Source: Erythroxylum novogranatense (Eukaryota; Streptophyta; Magnoliopsida; Malpighiales; Erythroxylaceae). Taken from it: a DNA stretch of 64,000 nucleotides. Of this stretch, positions 1-10,905 are shown in pieces. Made by a program: the position numbers and the translations under genes. The stretch covers positions 52,096,063-52,160,062 of the forward strand of contig CM057233.1 of the NCBI GenBank assembly GCA_029891385.1. The letters are read 5' to 3'. The notes below the pieces were generated by a model. It was not told the origin of the DNA and did not search any database. It saw only the letters and a program-made list of their open reading frames with translations. The first letter of the stretch is position 1. Every line of letters starts with the position of its first letter.

Positions 1-129
1 TCTTTAATTCTACACCAAAATTTCACACAATTCTTAATCACAAGATTAAGCCATGGATTTCGGAAACGGGATCCAACAATGCATACAGATTCCCTCATAC
101 GAACGCATGATTCCTTATAAACTCTTCTT

Positions 130-141
130 GCTCTGATACCA
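130..141 (-). other. Primer-binding site, initiator-Met tRNA type (E0)
   Basis: The reverse complement reads TGGTATCAGAGC, the usual plant initiator-Met primer site, four bases outside the LTR end. The following 60 bases match 27306-27352 in the opposite orientation, so the two elements are related. Confidence 0.75.
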
Positions 142-145
142 TAAA

Positions 146-1240
146 TGTTGAGACCCGATCCGAGAACCGGATCCCAACCGGAAAAGCAAGAACGAAAAAC
201 GAAGCAAACGGAAACGAAGGGAAACGAAAATTTTGGATCGGAAGGGAAACGAAAATATCGGATCGAAAACAAAATGTGGAAGCCAAAAACAGAATCCGAA
301 GCGAAACGGAAGCGAATCGGAAAGCGGAAGCAATAACTAATCAAATCAAACGAATAGATTTTAACTAATCAAATCAAACGAATAGATTTCGAAGCGAAAT
401 GAAATCAAGCAGAACGCATCCGACATCCGGAAACAATAATCAAAGAAAACGATCGAATGAACATAGTCGCGTTGGAAACCCTAAGACGTTCTAAAATCCG
501 GTATAAATTTTCTTCCTTATTCTTATTCTCATGCGAAATCTCAAAACTTAACCATATTCTTACACATTGGTATTAATCCCAAAAATCATATTCATACTTA
601 TTTTTTTATCAAAATTTCTAAAAGATAATCTACGCCTTAATCCTAACCCAAACCTGCAAGGGTTCAAAAATACACTTCTAAAAACTCAAACAATCATACA
701 CACATCAAAATCAACCGGACCCTCCGTCCGGGATCTCAGCAGATAAACACAAACCTATTTCTAAACTGCTTCATATTGTAACTCAATACACTAGTCTCAT
801 CAATCAAACTCATTCCCAGAATCAAACATAAACTTTGACTGATTATAACTTTCACTCTCGATATCGAAATATTGCAAAATTTATGTCCACAAAAAGCTCT
901 CGACAGAGGCTACAATTTTCATGTAGATCATTTTCTCTAATTTTGCCTCAATCAAAAGTCAACTCTCAAAGTCAAACATTCTCTCTCCAGAAAGTCAAAC
1001 TTTCTAATTTCTTCAAATTTTCACACTTTTTCTTTTTAATTCTTGCTATTTAACTTCATTTCAATCAACTCATCCACTTTCCTCTCATAATCCATAAAAT
1101 TCATTCAAATATCGATTTCTCTACCAAAACAATTCTTTTCTCCTACATTTTCTTAAATTCATTTTCATTCTCACCAATTCTTTCTCCATTTAAATTCATT
1201 TTAATATTTCTAATTTTCATCAAAAGTTCGGGGTCCAACA
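146..1240 (-). repeat. LTR of element E0
   Basis: About 1.1 kb bounded by TG..CA in minus orientation, with matching ends (TGTTGGACCCC and GGGTCTCAACA). The primer site lies immediately outside the 146 end, so this is the 5' LTR. The promoter-distal half (146-480) is rich in GAAACG/GAAGCG and related to 26940-27230. Confidence 0.65.
334..389. repeat. Perfect 28-bp tandem duplication
   Basis: Two identical 28-base units (334-361 and 362-389) beginning TAACTAATCAAATC lie end to end inside the E0 LTR. This is a recent local duplication with no coding content. Confidence 0.9.
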
Positions 1241-2504
1241 ACATATGCTATGCATCCTGGTACTACCAAGATGTATAACACCCTTAAGCAACATTTCTGG
1301 TGGCCCGGTATGAAGAAGCAGGTAGCTGAGTTTGTTCAGGTGTTTGGCGTGCCCGTGAAGTTAAGGTGAGCACCAAGCTCCATAGGGAAGCTTCATTCGT
1401 TGCCTATTCCGGAGTGGAAATGGGAGCGGATCACCATGGATTTCATTATGGGGTTGCCTAGGGCCGAGAAAGATGATGCTATCTGGGTCATAGTGGACCC
1501 ATTGACTAAATCGGCCCATTTCTTACCAAAGAGGAGAATAATACCATGGATCAGTTGGCCCGTATGTGTGGCGAGAGATAGTGAGACTGCATGGGGTCCG
1601 GTGTCGATAGTATCCGATGGGATCCCATTTACTTGAGGTTCGGGCGAGTTTACTGATCTGCTATGGGTACTAAGTTTGAATTCGATCTGACATTTCATCC
1701 TCGAACATGATGGGCGAGTGAGAGGACGATTAAGACTGCTGAGGATATGCTTCGGCTTGTGTATTGGAGTTCAGAGGAGCATGGGATCGATTCATCTATC
1801 GATTGAATTTGCTTATAACAATCATTATCATAGTAGCATCGGATGGCTCCATATGAGGCCTTGTATGGGCGACCGTGTAGATCGCCTCTGTATTGGGATG
1901 AAGAGGGTGAGAGGATGATTGAGGGTCCTGAGCTGATTCAGGATCTTCGTTGACAAGGTGAGATCGATTGAGTCGCATCAAGCGGCTCGGGATAGACGAA
2001 GAGCTATGTAGATCAAAGATAGAGGGACATTGAGTATGATGTGGGTGACAGAGTATTCTTACGGTGTCACCGTGGCGTGTGTCTTGAGATTTGGGAGAAA
2101 GGGTAAGTTAAGCCCTAGGTACATTGGTCCATATGAGATCACTGAGAGGATCGGACCTTTGGCCTACAGGCTAGCTTTACCGAGTGAGATGTCTCAGTTA
2201 CATGACGTCTTTCACGTGAGTATGCTCCGCAGATATCGGTCGGATCCGACACATGTGATACCGGCTCAGGAGATTGAGGTCTCCAGTAATCTGAGTTATG
2301 TGGAGGAGCCGATCCAGATTATCGGGTCTCAGGTGAAACAACTGAGGAATAAGAGTATTCCACTGGTGAAGGTTCTCTGGCGGAACCATTCGACTGAGGA
2401 GGCTACCTGGGAGACCGAGGAGCATATGAGGAGACAGTATCCTCACCTTTTCGATCAATCAGGTAAGAATTTCGAGGACGAAATTTTTGTTAGGAGGGGA
2501 GAAT
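1241..2504 (+). pseudogene. Truncated T1 integrase plus chromodomain (left copy)
   Basis: Integrase would join element cDNA to the host chromosome. Visible in order: the end of the zinc-binding region (YAMHPGTTKMYNTL, 1250-1293), the core start (TMDFIMGLP, about 1435), YNNHYHSS (about 1813), then one open frame at 2030-2509. That frame has the GPY module (GPYEI, residues 33-37) and a chromodomain (VKVLWRNHSTEEATWE, about residues 113-128) that in this family directs insertion to marked heterochromatin. The integrase core is broken by several small indels and stops. The 5' part is missing where E0 inserted. The C-terminal 160 codons are intact and read into the polypurine tract just before the LTR. 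Confidence 0.85.
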
Positions 2505-5500
2505 TGTAACATCCCCTCTCCTATAGGAAGGGTATTTTAGTAATTGGGACGGGTTCGGGATATTAAATTATATCTCGGCATGCACATACAGCATATAGCC
2601 TCTATAATTACTGATTTGTTTCACATGCTCATAGTATACATGCATTCATGTCATTTTCCGGCTTAGGGTTGAAATTGAACTTCTGTATGAAATTAATGGG
2701 ATAATCGAGTTTGGAAAATTATTTGGATTGCACCATAAATTGTTTTACATTTTTAGGAATTTTTAGAAATTTTTTTGGATTTTTCCGGAGACAATTCCCG
2801 GATCGGAAAAATCGTCAATTAGCGAATCGGTCGATTTTCGGTAGCAAAAATCGCTACCTAATGGCACAGTAATATGGGGTATATTATTTTGGGACTGAAA
2901 GTATGGTCATTAGAGTTAAATGGAGTAACATTTTAGACTGGATTAAACAATTGATAATTTGACTTTTCTTTAATTTTGGAACCAATCATATTTTGCCATC
3001 TTTTGCTATCATTAATTGCTCCTTTACCATCTCCCACGGTTATGTCTTAAGGAATAGAAGTAGAGAATTGTTTTAAATGCTAAAAACTCCTCCTCCACCG
3101 AAAACCCACTTCCTTTACATCTCCTTTGATTTCTCTTTTTGTTTCTCTCTTAAGTCACCTTCCTCCAAACATTCAAGGATTCTCCTACTTCTACTAACAT
3201 CCAACAAGCTCGTGACTCTTCATGAAGAGGGTAAGATTTTTAGAAAGCATAGGAAAGAATTGAAGGGAGAGAAGGGAGGAAAAGCTAATAGGTAAGTTCT
3301 TTAATTCTTATGTTTAATGATGTTGTTAGCATGACTTGCATGTCATGGTTGGTAGAAGCTTTGAATGAGAGGTTGGGAGCATCTAGTATGTTTAGGGATG
3401 CATGATATTGATGTATTTTATTGCTTGGATTAATGGGTATAAGGTTAGGGTTATGGATGAATTAAAAGTAGTATGATAGAAGTGATTATGGCTTAATTTT
3501 AAATGGAATATGGATAATTATTTGAGTATTTGAATTGAGGAATTTAGTGCTGCCAATTTTTCAGTATTAGCCCTAGTATATGTATGACTGTAGAAATATT
3601 TAATTTGTATTTATTTGGATGTCAAGTGATGTGAAAAAGGCATTGCAAGTGGTTGAATTAAGGTTAACCTTAAATCTGGAAAATTGGAATTAGAATTGAT
3701 GTTACTGTTTTGTTTATAATTTATTGTGTAGTAATGAAAATGAGGTAAGGTGAGTGGCCACTGAAACTTTGGGATGTTGGCTTCAATTTAGTGTGAAATA
3801 GGTGTTGTTGAATTTCAATGACAGAAGGGTGAATTTTTGCATGGAAAGTTACTGTCCCAATTGCCTGTAAACAGTAACCGCAACCATGACATCTGAGTTT
3901 TGTTGATTTTTATGAATTAATTGAGATGGAATTAGGGAAAATGGTCTGCATGGAAGTTGTAGAATATTGAATTATCTTTCCATTGCTACTGATCTTTCTA
4001 TTTTTAGAATTTTATATTGGGAGATATGAATTGATTACTAATGACTGGTTTTGAGCATTTTGGATGAAACCTAGCTTAAGTGTGATTTTGTGAGTTTACT
4101 GATTGGAGGCAATTTTAACATTTTATGTGGACTGAATTGGTGTGAGTGAGCTTCTGAAAAGTTGTAGAGGAAGAGATTACCTTGAAAATGAGATATGGTG
4201 TGTAATTTTTAGAAGTCATAATTGGGAGTTATGATTTTTCAAAAATGAACCCTACATTAGGTTATGAATGGCTGATCATAACAGTAGTTTCCATAACAGT
4301 TTTGAAATTGATAGAGATCGAATTGGATGATTAGTGCTTCATGAAAAATGAAGCTTATGATGTTATCTTTACAGGGATATAAAGTTCTGATTTTATTGAC
4401 TTGTATACTGGAAGTTATGCTTCTTGTAAGGTTACTGCCCAAATTGAAGGATTTCAGGGACAGTAACATTAGATGAATTAATTGACTTGTTTACCAATAT
4501 AATTTGATGTTGGATTGTTCATGAAAGTTGTTGAGGACATTGTGAACTTATTGACCATATTTTTGTGGTAATTTATTACTGAAGAATCAGTGAGTTATGA
4601 AATTGCCAATGTACTGCCCTGTGTTAATGGGAATTGAGTAGGCAGAAGGTTTGATGGGATATTTGACACCCTTAGGCTTGGAATTGATTTTTATGGTCTT
4701 CTTGAGAATTGTAGAGCTTTTCATAAGCTTTCCAACAAGGTATAGTTTGCATTTTTCAGAAAAGTATAGAAAGAGTTATGGGTGTTGGAAGTTTGGTTGG
4801 AAATCAGAAAAAAAAGGGGGGAAATAAGGGTTAGTTATATAAATATAAATTGTTGAGTTTTGGTTTCTTTCGTGAATAACTTTCCCGTCCGACGTCCGAT
4901 TGACCTGATTCCAGAGGCATCGGATTCGTTGAATGTTTAATTTCATTTTATGAGAAAATGGGAATTTTTAGACGGGAATTTGACGTAGCCCCTATTGACG
5001 GAACATGTGAACCACTGTTTTATTTAATTGGGGACCTATAGAGGTCCGATTGGCGCACCGTCAGCGCCTATAGATTTCTAATTTTTGATAGAATTTTATT
5101 ATGGGAAAATATTGGATTAGGGTCGGGATTGCCATGAACATGCATTATACACATTTTACTGATTTCATGTGCATTATTTAGTCATTTCAAGTATCTGATG
5201 GTAATGGCTATTCATTTAATGTGCTATAGAGGCTCAAGTGGACCGTCGTTCCACGGACTTGGAAGAGACTTCCGTCACTAGCGTGGAAGTTATTAGGTGA
5301 GTAACCTAGTTGGTTATTCAATCTATGTGTTAGCTGTGGTTTGATTGCCTACGGGAATACATGAATTATTGTTGTAAATTGATTACCTACGGGATTACGT
5401 GGATTAAGGCGTGAATTGATCGCCTTTACGGGATTATGTGGTTATATATGGCCCAATTGACTGTGAAATAAGCATTAGGCAACTGTTAATTGGATTGTAT

Positions 5501-6342
5501 GATTATATTGTGTATTTGGACCGTATTACCATGTTTATTGATATGGGACATGTGCATTCATGCACAATTGCATCCTGTTATTAAAGGAAAATTGTGAACC
5601 GAGGCGCCATCAGATCTTGAACCGAGCCTAGAGCTCGATATCTGAACCGAGCCTCGAGCTCGACGGGAGATAATTCTCCCAGACGCGCGTCTATCTTGAT
5701 CAACATTATCGCTCGGTCACAATCTTGAAATGAGCTGGAAAAGAGTCACATGTGCATTGCATCTTGAATCAACATTTGACAATGTTATTATTCGCTGTAT
5801 ATTTATTATGCGTGATGAATTACTATTGTGTTTTGTATAACATCTGAGTGTATCTTGTTACATGCTTATATGATGCATGAATTGGGAGAACCATCGATGA
5901 TGGTTTCTCATTGAGTTCGCAAACTCATCCAAAATTGCAATTATTTTCAGCATAAGCATAGCAGATAGCTCCTCGGGGCCGTAGAGCCGTATCTTGTGGA
6001 TTGGCGATAGAAGCAATGGCTCAAAGGTCGGTCACCGGGCTTTCTTTTGGAGACTTATAGTTAGATCTGCTTCTTATGCGATGCAAGATGATACTTAATG
6101 TGCGATGTTTGGATCATGTGTAAATTAAAAAATCTTGACGATTGTAAATTCTTGAGTTTTAAGTGAATGAAACGGAATCCAATTTGGTTTTAAAAAGTAG
6201 TCAATTTCTTATTACTGTCTTATGATTGTGATGCCATGAGGAGTGTAGCGGTTGTTGTTAGTAGTGGTCTCTTGTCGTGAGATATTTATCGGAATGACCT
6301 ACGGGCGTTCCGGTGGATACCCTATGATAAGGGGGCGCTACA
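2505..6342 (+). repeat. T1 LTR, left copy
   Basis: A 3838-bp LTR running TGTAACATCCCC to GGGCGCTACA, preceded by the purine tract TAGGAGGGGAGAA and followed by a Met-type primer site. It is collinear with 10906-14745 (3840 bp) at very high identity, apart from clusters of small differences centred on CAG/CTG triplets. The long frames in it (3077-3295 and 4257-4469) are non-coding LTR sequence repeated in both copies. Confidence 0.92.
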
Positions 6343-6347
6343 TTTGG

Positions 6348-6360
6348 TGGTATCAGAGCA
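6348..6360 (+). other. Primer-binding site, initiator-Met tRNA type (T1)
   Basis: TGGTATCAGAGCA begins five bases after the LTR end. This is the start point for minus-strand cDNA synthesis in plant LTR elements and fixes the element as plus-strand. Confidence 0.85.
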
Positions 6361-6399
6361 TGGTTTGGCATCTTTTGGGAATAGTAACAATATAGGTAT

Positions 6400-7360
6400 G
6401 AATCGGATGGAACTATTGGAACTGATCAGAATTTTTGTTTATTTTAGGTCTTCTGCATTAGGTGATCAGGTTGAGCAACCAGCTGACCAAGGATCAGTGG
6501 GAGCAAGTAGAGAGTCGTCTATGCCTTGTACTGAGGATCTGCCTCCTAGCGTTTCCGTGAGACGGGAGAGGAGGTATGACTTCTTCTTGCAAGGCGGGGT
6601 GAGATTTTATGGCGGTCTGAGACCCGGCGAGGTGAGGATGGTTGGAGAGGACGGAGAGAGTCTTTGACCAGATGGACTATGAACCTGATGAGAGGTTCGA
6701 TTATGCGGTATCACTGTTGCAGGGCCCAGTATATAAGTGGTGGAAGATTGTGCCAGGCAGTACCACCAGGCCTTGCTTACTGTCATGGGCTGAGTTTTTG
6801 AGGGCCTTGAGGATAATTATATGCCCAAGGTCTACCTTGATATGAAGATGCGGAGTTTAAGGCTGAATCGAGGAGACGGATGTCGGTGGCGAGTATGAGG
6901 TGAAATTCAATGAGTTGATAGATTATGCCACGGTGATGGTCCCGTGAGGCCGATAAATCTGGAGGTTCGAGAATGGCCTCAACACCGAGATTCGCACCAG
7001 GTTGGCTCGGTCGGACATGGGGACATTTATTGAGTTGAGAGTCTGCTTAGTTAGAGTGGAAGCGGTGATGAGACAGAGGCAGGTGAGATTGGGTCCGGGT
7101 AAGCGGCCCAAATGAAGTCGAGGCGACTTTGGCGGAGCTTTAGTAAGCGCCGAGCGGGACTTTCAGTCTCCTGGAGGTTCGAGACGACTGGTTTTAGGCG
7201 GAGGGGAGATTTGGACCGGTTGGTAGTGGTAGTGGCGAGGGCTCTGGGCAGATTTCCCAGTGTGCCCGCATTGTGAGAGGAAACACGATGGGGAGTGTTG
7301 GTGGATTCTGGGCCTCTGCTTGAGGTGCGGCTCGGCGGACATCAGTCGGGATTGCCTGAT
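6400..7360 (+). pseudogene. T1 gag remnant with zinc knuckle
   Basis: Gag forms the particle that packages element RNA. The recognisable retrotransposon-gag block lies at 6655-6830 (FDQMDYEPDERF, then VSLLQGPVYKWW), with upstream sequence in another frame. A nucleic-acid-binding zinc knuckle is legible near 7315-7353 (CLRCGSADH.SRDC, broken by a missing base). A cysteine/histidine stretch precedes it near 7262-7293. Frames change repeatedly and 6840-7250 cannot be read through. The antisense frames here (7163-7712) are shadows. Family assignment is secure; the protein is not functional as written. Confidence 0.75.
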
Positions 7361-7499
7361 ACATTGAGAGTTCAACTTTGTTGGTAGTGGGCGAGTCGGG
7401 AGTAATCTGTTGTCTGCAATGAGTAGAGTGGGTGGATCTGTACAGAGGGCCGAGGTAGAGGCCGTGGTAGAGCTGAGGGGTCCTTTGTGAGGACTGAGG

Positions 7500-8100
7500 G
7501 TCGGGGCAGCCGACCACAGTCCCAGGCTAGAGTATACGCCATGACGCGACAAGAGGCCAGATTCCCCGATGTTGTAGAATGGTATGCTTCTCCTTTACGA
7601 TATTGAAGCATTTGCTCTGTTGGATCCTGGATCCACACATTCCTTTATTGCACCTCATATGGCATGTAGATTGCATGGGGATAGGAGATGTTACGGTATG
7701 GGTGGAGGTCAAGACACCTCTAGTACTACTCTTGCATTAGGAGAGGTCTGCATAGGGATGTTCGATCCAGATTGATCAAGCGATTGAGGCGAACCTTATA
7801 GTATTGCGCCACCGAGAGATCGATGTGATTACGGGATGGATGGCCGACGGCCCATAGGGCTATCATGGACTGCTATACCAAGGAGGTTGTGTTGGAGTCT
7901 CTGGTCGACTAGAGCGGTGTTGAAGGAGTTAGTCGGCGCCGGCCGGATGATCTCTTTCCTTAGTGCCCCGAGATTGATGCAGGAGGTCATGAGGCATATC
8001 GGCTCATGTGGTTGACACCGAGTTGGCGAGGCTCCAGGATATTCCGTGGTTAGGGAATTTCGGATGTGTTTCTGATGAGTTCTGGGTTTGCCACGGATCG
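7500..8100 (+). pseudogene. T1 aspartic protease remnant
   Basis: The retroelement aspartic protease cleaves the gag-pol polyprotein. The frame at 7584-7775 holds the active-site region LLDPGSTHSFIAP (about 7614-7652), the usual Tekay form (D-P-G in place of D-S-G). Downstream sequence up to about 8060 keeps family similarity only in pieces across shifting frames. Several breaks fall at CTG/CAG-like triplets, so some may be sequence errors and not real mutations. Confidence 0.7.
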
Positions 8101-9345
8101 GGAGACGGAGTTTACTATTGACCTCGTTCAGTCTGCTCCTATATCTATACCTCCATATAGGATGGCACCCGTGGGCCGAGGGAGTTGAAGGCTTCGATTC
8201 TGGGAGTTGTTGGAGAAGGGGTTTATCAGACCCAGTGTCTCACCATGGGGAGCTCCAATTTTATTTGTGAAGAAAAAGGATGGGACTTTGAGGCTATGCA
8301 TCGATTATAGGCAGCTGAATCGGGTGTCTGTAAAGAACAAGTACCCACTGCCTAGGATTGATGACTTGTTTGATCAGTTGCAGGGAGCTAAGGTATTCAC
8401 CAAGTTAGATCTGCGATCTGGTTACTATCGATTGAAGATTGCGAGGCCGATGTGCTAAGAGTGCATTCGAGAGCGGTATGGGCATTTCGAGTTTCTAGTG
8501 ATGCGTTTGGGTTGACTAATGCCGGCGACTTTTATGGCCTTGATGAATAAGGTATTTCAGCCTACCGGATCGGTTTGTTATTGTTTTCATTGATGACATT
8601 TGGTGTATTGAGGAATGAGCGAGAGCATAGTGAGCATTTGAGGATTGTGTTACAGAGCGATGAGGAGAGAGATTATGCCAAATTCAGCAAATGTGAATTT
8701 TGGTGGATCGGTGATCTTTTGGGGCACATAGTATTGGAGAGGGTATTCAGTGGATCCGAGTAAGGTGGAGGCGGTCTTTGAAGTGGGAAGCTCCTAGGAA
8801 TGTGCCGGAGATTGGAGTTTCCTCGGATTGGTGGTTATTACGGAGGTTTGTCGAGGGTTCTCATTGATCTCGGCCCTCCGACAAAACTTCGAGGAAGAAT
8901 GTGCCATTCGTGTGGACCGAGGAGTGTCGGAAGAGTTTGAGGAGTTGAAAGATCGGTTGACTATTGCACGGTGTTGGCTATTCCATCCGGGATGGAGGAT
9001 TTGAGGTGTACAAATGATGCATCACATCGAGGATTGGGGTGTGTTACGATGCGGCATGGTAGGGTCATTGCCTATGCCTCGAGATAGTTGAGGTCTCGTG
9101 AGGTAACTTATCCTGTTCATGATTTAGAGCTAGCGGCGATTGTATTTACCTTTGAAGATTTGGAGGCATTACGTATGGTGAGATCTTTCAAATCTTCTTG
9201 ACCATAAGAGTTTGAGATATTCTTGAGCGAGAGGAGTTAAATTTGAGGCAGAGGAGGTGGCTGGAGTTGTTGAAGGACTACGATTGTACTATCGAGTATC
9301 ATCTGGGAAAGCCAATGTGGTGGCGGATGCTCAGTAGGAAGTCAC
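8080..9345 (+). pseudogene. T1 reverse transcriptase and RNase H remnant
   Basis: Reverse transcriptase copies element RNA into DNA. The frame at 8207-8458 has [19 protein letters not shown] and [11 protein letters not shown] (first catalytic aspartate). The catalytic pair FIDD is present near 8587-8600 in a different frame. Further RT sequence ([10 protein letters not shown], about 8676-8705) follows. RNase H sequence runs from about 8930 to 9340 in shifted frames (CTNDAS near 9007-9024; NVVADA near 9317). At least five frame changes separate these blocks, so no full-length product is possible. Confidence 0.8.
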
Positions 9346-9368
9346 ACTTAATGCAGCTTTATTGAGCA

Positions 9369-10338
9369 ATGAGGTTGCCTAATCTGATTCAGTTGAGGGC
9401 TTTGAATGTGCAGTTGAATCTGGAGCACGATGGAGTATTATTGGCTACATTGAGACTGAGACCGATGCTATTGGACAGGATCAGGAGAGTTCAGGATAAG
9501 GATCCTGTTATGGTGAGACTGATTGAGAAAGTGAAAGATGATTCGAGATCTGAGTTTGATGTGAGGGATGAGACTTTATGGATGAGACAGAGACTTTGTG
9601 TGCCTGATGTGGATGATCTGAGGCGAGAGATACTGGAGGAGGCTCACATGGCCACATATGCTATGCATCCTGGTACTACCAAGATGTATAACACCCTAAG
9701 CAACATTTCGGTGGCCCGGTATGAAGAAGCGGTAGGCGAGTTTGTGTCTAGGTGTTTGGCGTGCCCGCCAAGTTAAGGTGAGCACCAAGCTCCATGAGAA
9801 AGCTTCATTCGTTGCCTATTCGGGAGTGGAAATGGGAGCGGATCACCATGGATTTCATTATGGGGTTGCCTAGGGCCTTGAGGCACGATGATGCTATCTG
9901 GGTCATAGTGGACGGTTGACTAAATCGGCCCATTTCTTACCAATGAGGAGAATAATACCATGGATCGGTTGGCCCAAGTATGTGGCGAGATAGTGAGGCG
10001 CATGGGGTCCCGGTGTCGATAGTATTTGACAGGATCCCATTTACTCGAGGTTACGCGAGTTCTGATCTGCTATATGGTACTAAGTGAATTTCAATCAACA
10101 TTTCATCCTCGAGACGGATGGGCGAGTGAGAGGGCGATTAAGGCTGTTGAGGATATGCTTGAGCTTGTGTATTGGAGTTCGAGGAGCATGGGATCGATAT
10201 CTAGCCCTGATTGAATTTGCTTATAACAATCATTATCATAGTAGCATCGGGATGGCTCCATATGAGGCCTTGTATGGGCGGTGTAGATCGCCTCTGTATT
10301 GGGATGAAGAGGGTGAGAGGATGATTGAGGTCTGGTGA
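9369..10338 (+). pseudogene. T1 integrase remnant (full-length copy)
   Basis: The frame at 9369-9776 covers the N-terminal linker and zinc-binding domain (AHMATYAMHPGTTKMYN, then VSRCLACP), though the segment around 9710 is shifted. The core follows in pieces: TMDFIMGLP near 9845, then YNNHYHSSIGMAPYEALYGR in the frame at 10084-10338. The second catalytic region, around 10020-10110, is disrupted. It aligns collinearly with the left copy (1241-2000). The two copies carry different breaks, so the parent integrase could be reconstructed only by comparing copies. Confidence 0.8.
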
Positions 10339-10368
10339 TTCAGGATCTTGTTGACAAGGTGAGGCTGA

Positions 10369-10891
10369 TTGAAGTCGCATCAAAGCGCTCGGGATGAGAC
10401 GGAAGAGCTATGTAGATCAAAGCATAGGAGGGACATTGAGTATGATGTGGGTGACAGAGTATTCTTACGGGTGTCACCGTGGCGTGGTGTACTGAGATTT
10501 GGGAGAAAGGGTAAGTTAAGCCCTAGGTACATTGGTCCATATGAGATCACTAAGAGGATCGGACCTTTGGCCTACAGGCTAGCTTTACCGAGTGAGATGT
10601 CTCAGTTACATGACGTCTTTCACGTGAGTATGCTCATGAGATATCGGTCGGATCCGACACATGTGATCTGGCTCGGGAGATTGAGGTCTCGATGTCGAGT
10701 TATGTGGAGGAGCCGATCCAGTTATCGGGTCTCGGTGAAACAACCGAGGAATAAGAGTATTCCATCGGTGAAGGTTCTCTAGCGGAACCATTCGATTGAG
10801 GAGGCTACACAGAGACCGAGGAGCATATGAGGAGACAGTATCCTCACCTTTTCGATCAATCAGGTAAGAATTTCGAGGACGAAATTTTTGT
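10369..10891 (+). pseudogene. T1 integrase C-terminus and chromodomain (second copy)
   Basis: The frame at 10369-10782 includes KLSPRYIGPYEI (GPY module) and HDVFHVSMLMRYRSDP, then loses frame inside the chromodomain, where the left copy (2030-2509) is open. Compared with the left copy, the changes are almost all at CAG or CTG triplets: CTCAGG to CTCGGG, CACTGG to CATCGG, AACTGAGG to AACCGAGG. This pattern is discussed as a finding. Confidence 0.82.
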
Positions 10892-10905
10892 TAGGAGGGG
10901 AGAAT
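10892..10905 (+). other. Polypurine tract before T1 3' LTR
   Basis: TAGGAGGGGAGAA directly precedes the TGTAAC LTR start, as it does at 2491-2504. Such a tract primes plus-strand DNA synthesis in LTR elements. Confidence 0.75.

Larger units (their letters stand above)
1..1240 (-). mobile_element. Minus-strand LTR element (E0), left part outside window
   Basis: Read on the minus strand, this starts with TGTTGGACCCCG at 1240, ends an LTR with GGTCTCAACA at 146, and continues into a Met-tRNA-type primer site and a short internal stretch that runs off the window. It sits inside the integrase of the neighbouring Tekay-type element: the base after 1240 continues integrase sequence that is uninterrupted in the second copy near 9654. 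The expected duplication on the right is ACATA (1241-1245); its partner lies outside the window. No coding potential was seen; the lysine-rich frame at 145-336 comes from purine-rich LTR sequence. Confidence 0.7.

Noticed and set aside
145..336. Lys/Glu-rich 63-codon frame
   Set aside because: Produced by the GAAACGGAAGCG-type purine repeat of the E0 LTR.
3077..3295. 72-codon frame present in both T1 LTRs (also 11475-11693)
   Set aside because: Conservation is explained by LTR identity alone. No known domain, and it lies in the untranslated LTR.
7163..7712. Antisense frames of 60-129 codons opposite T1 gag/protease
   Set aside because: They are shadows of GC-richer coding sequence on the plus strand, with no domain and inconsistent ends.
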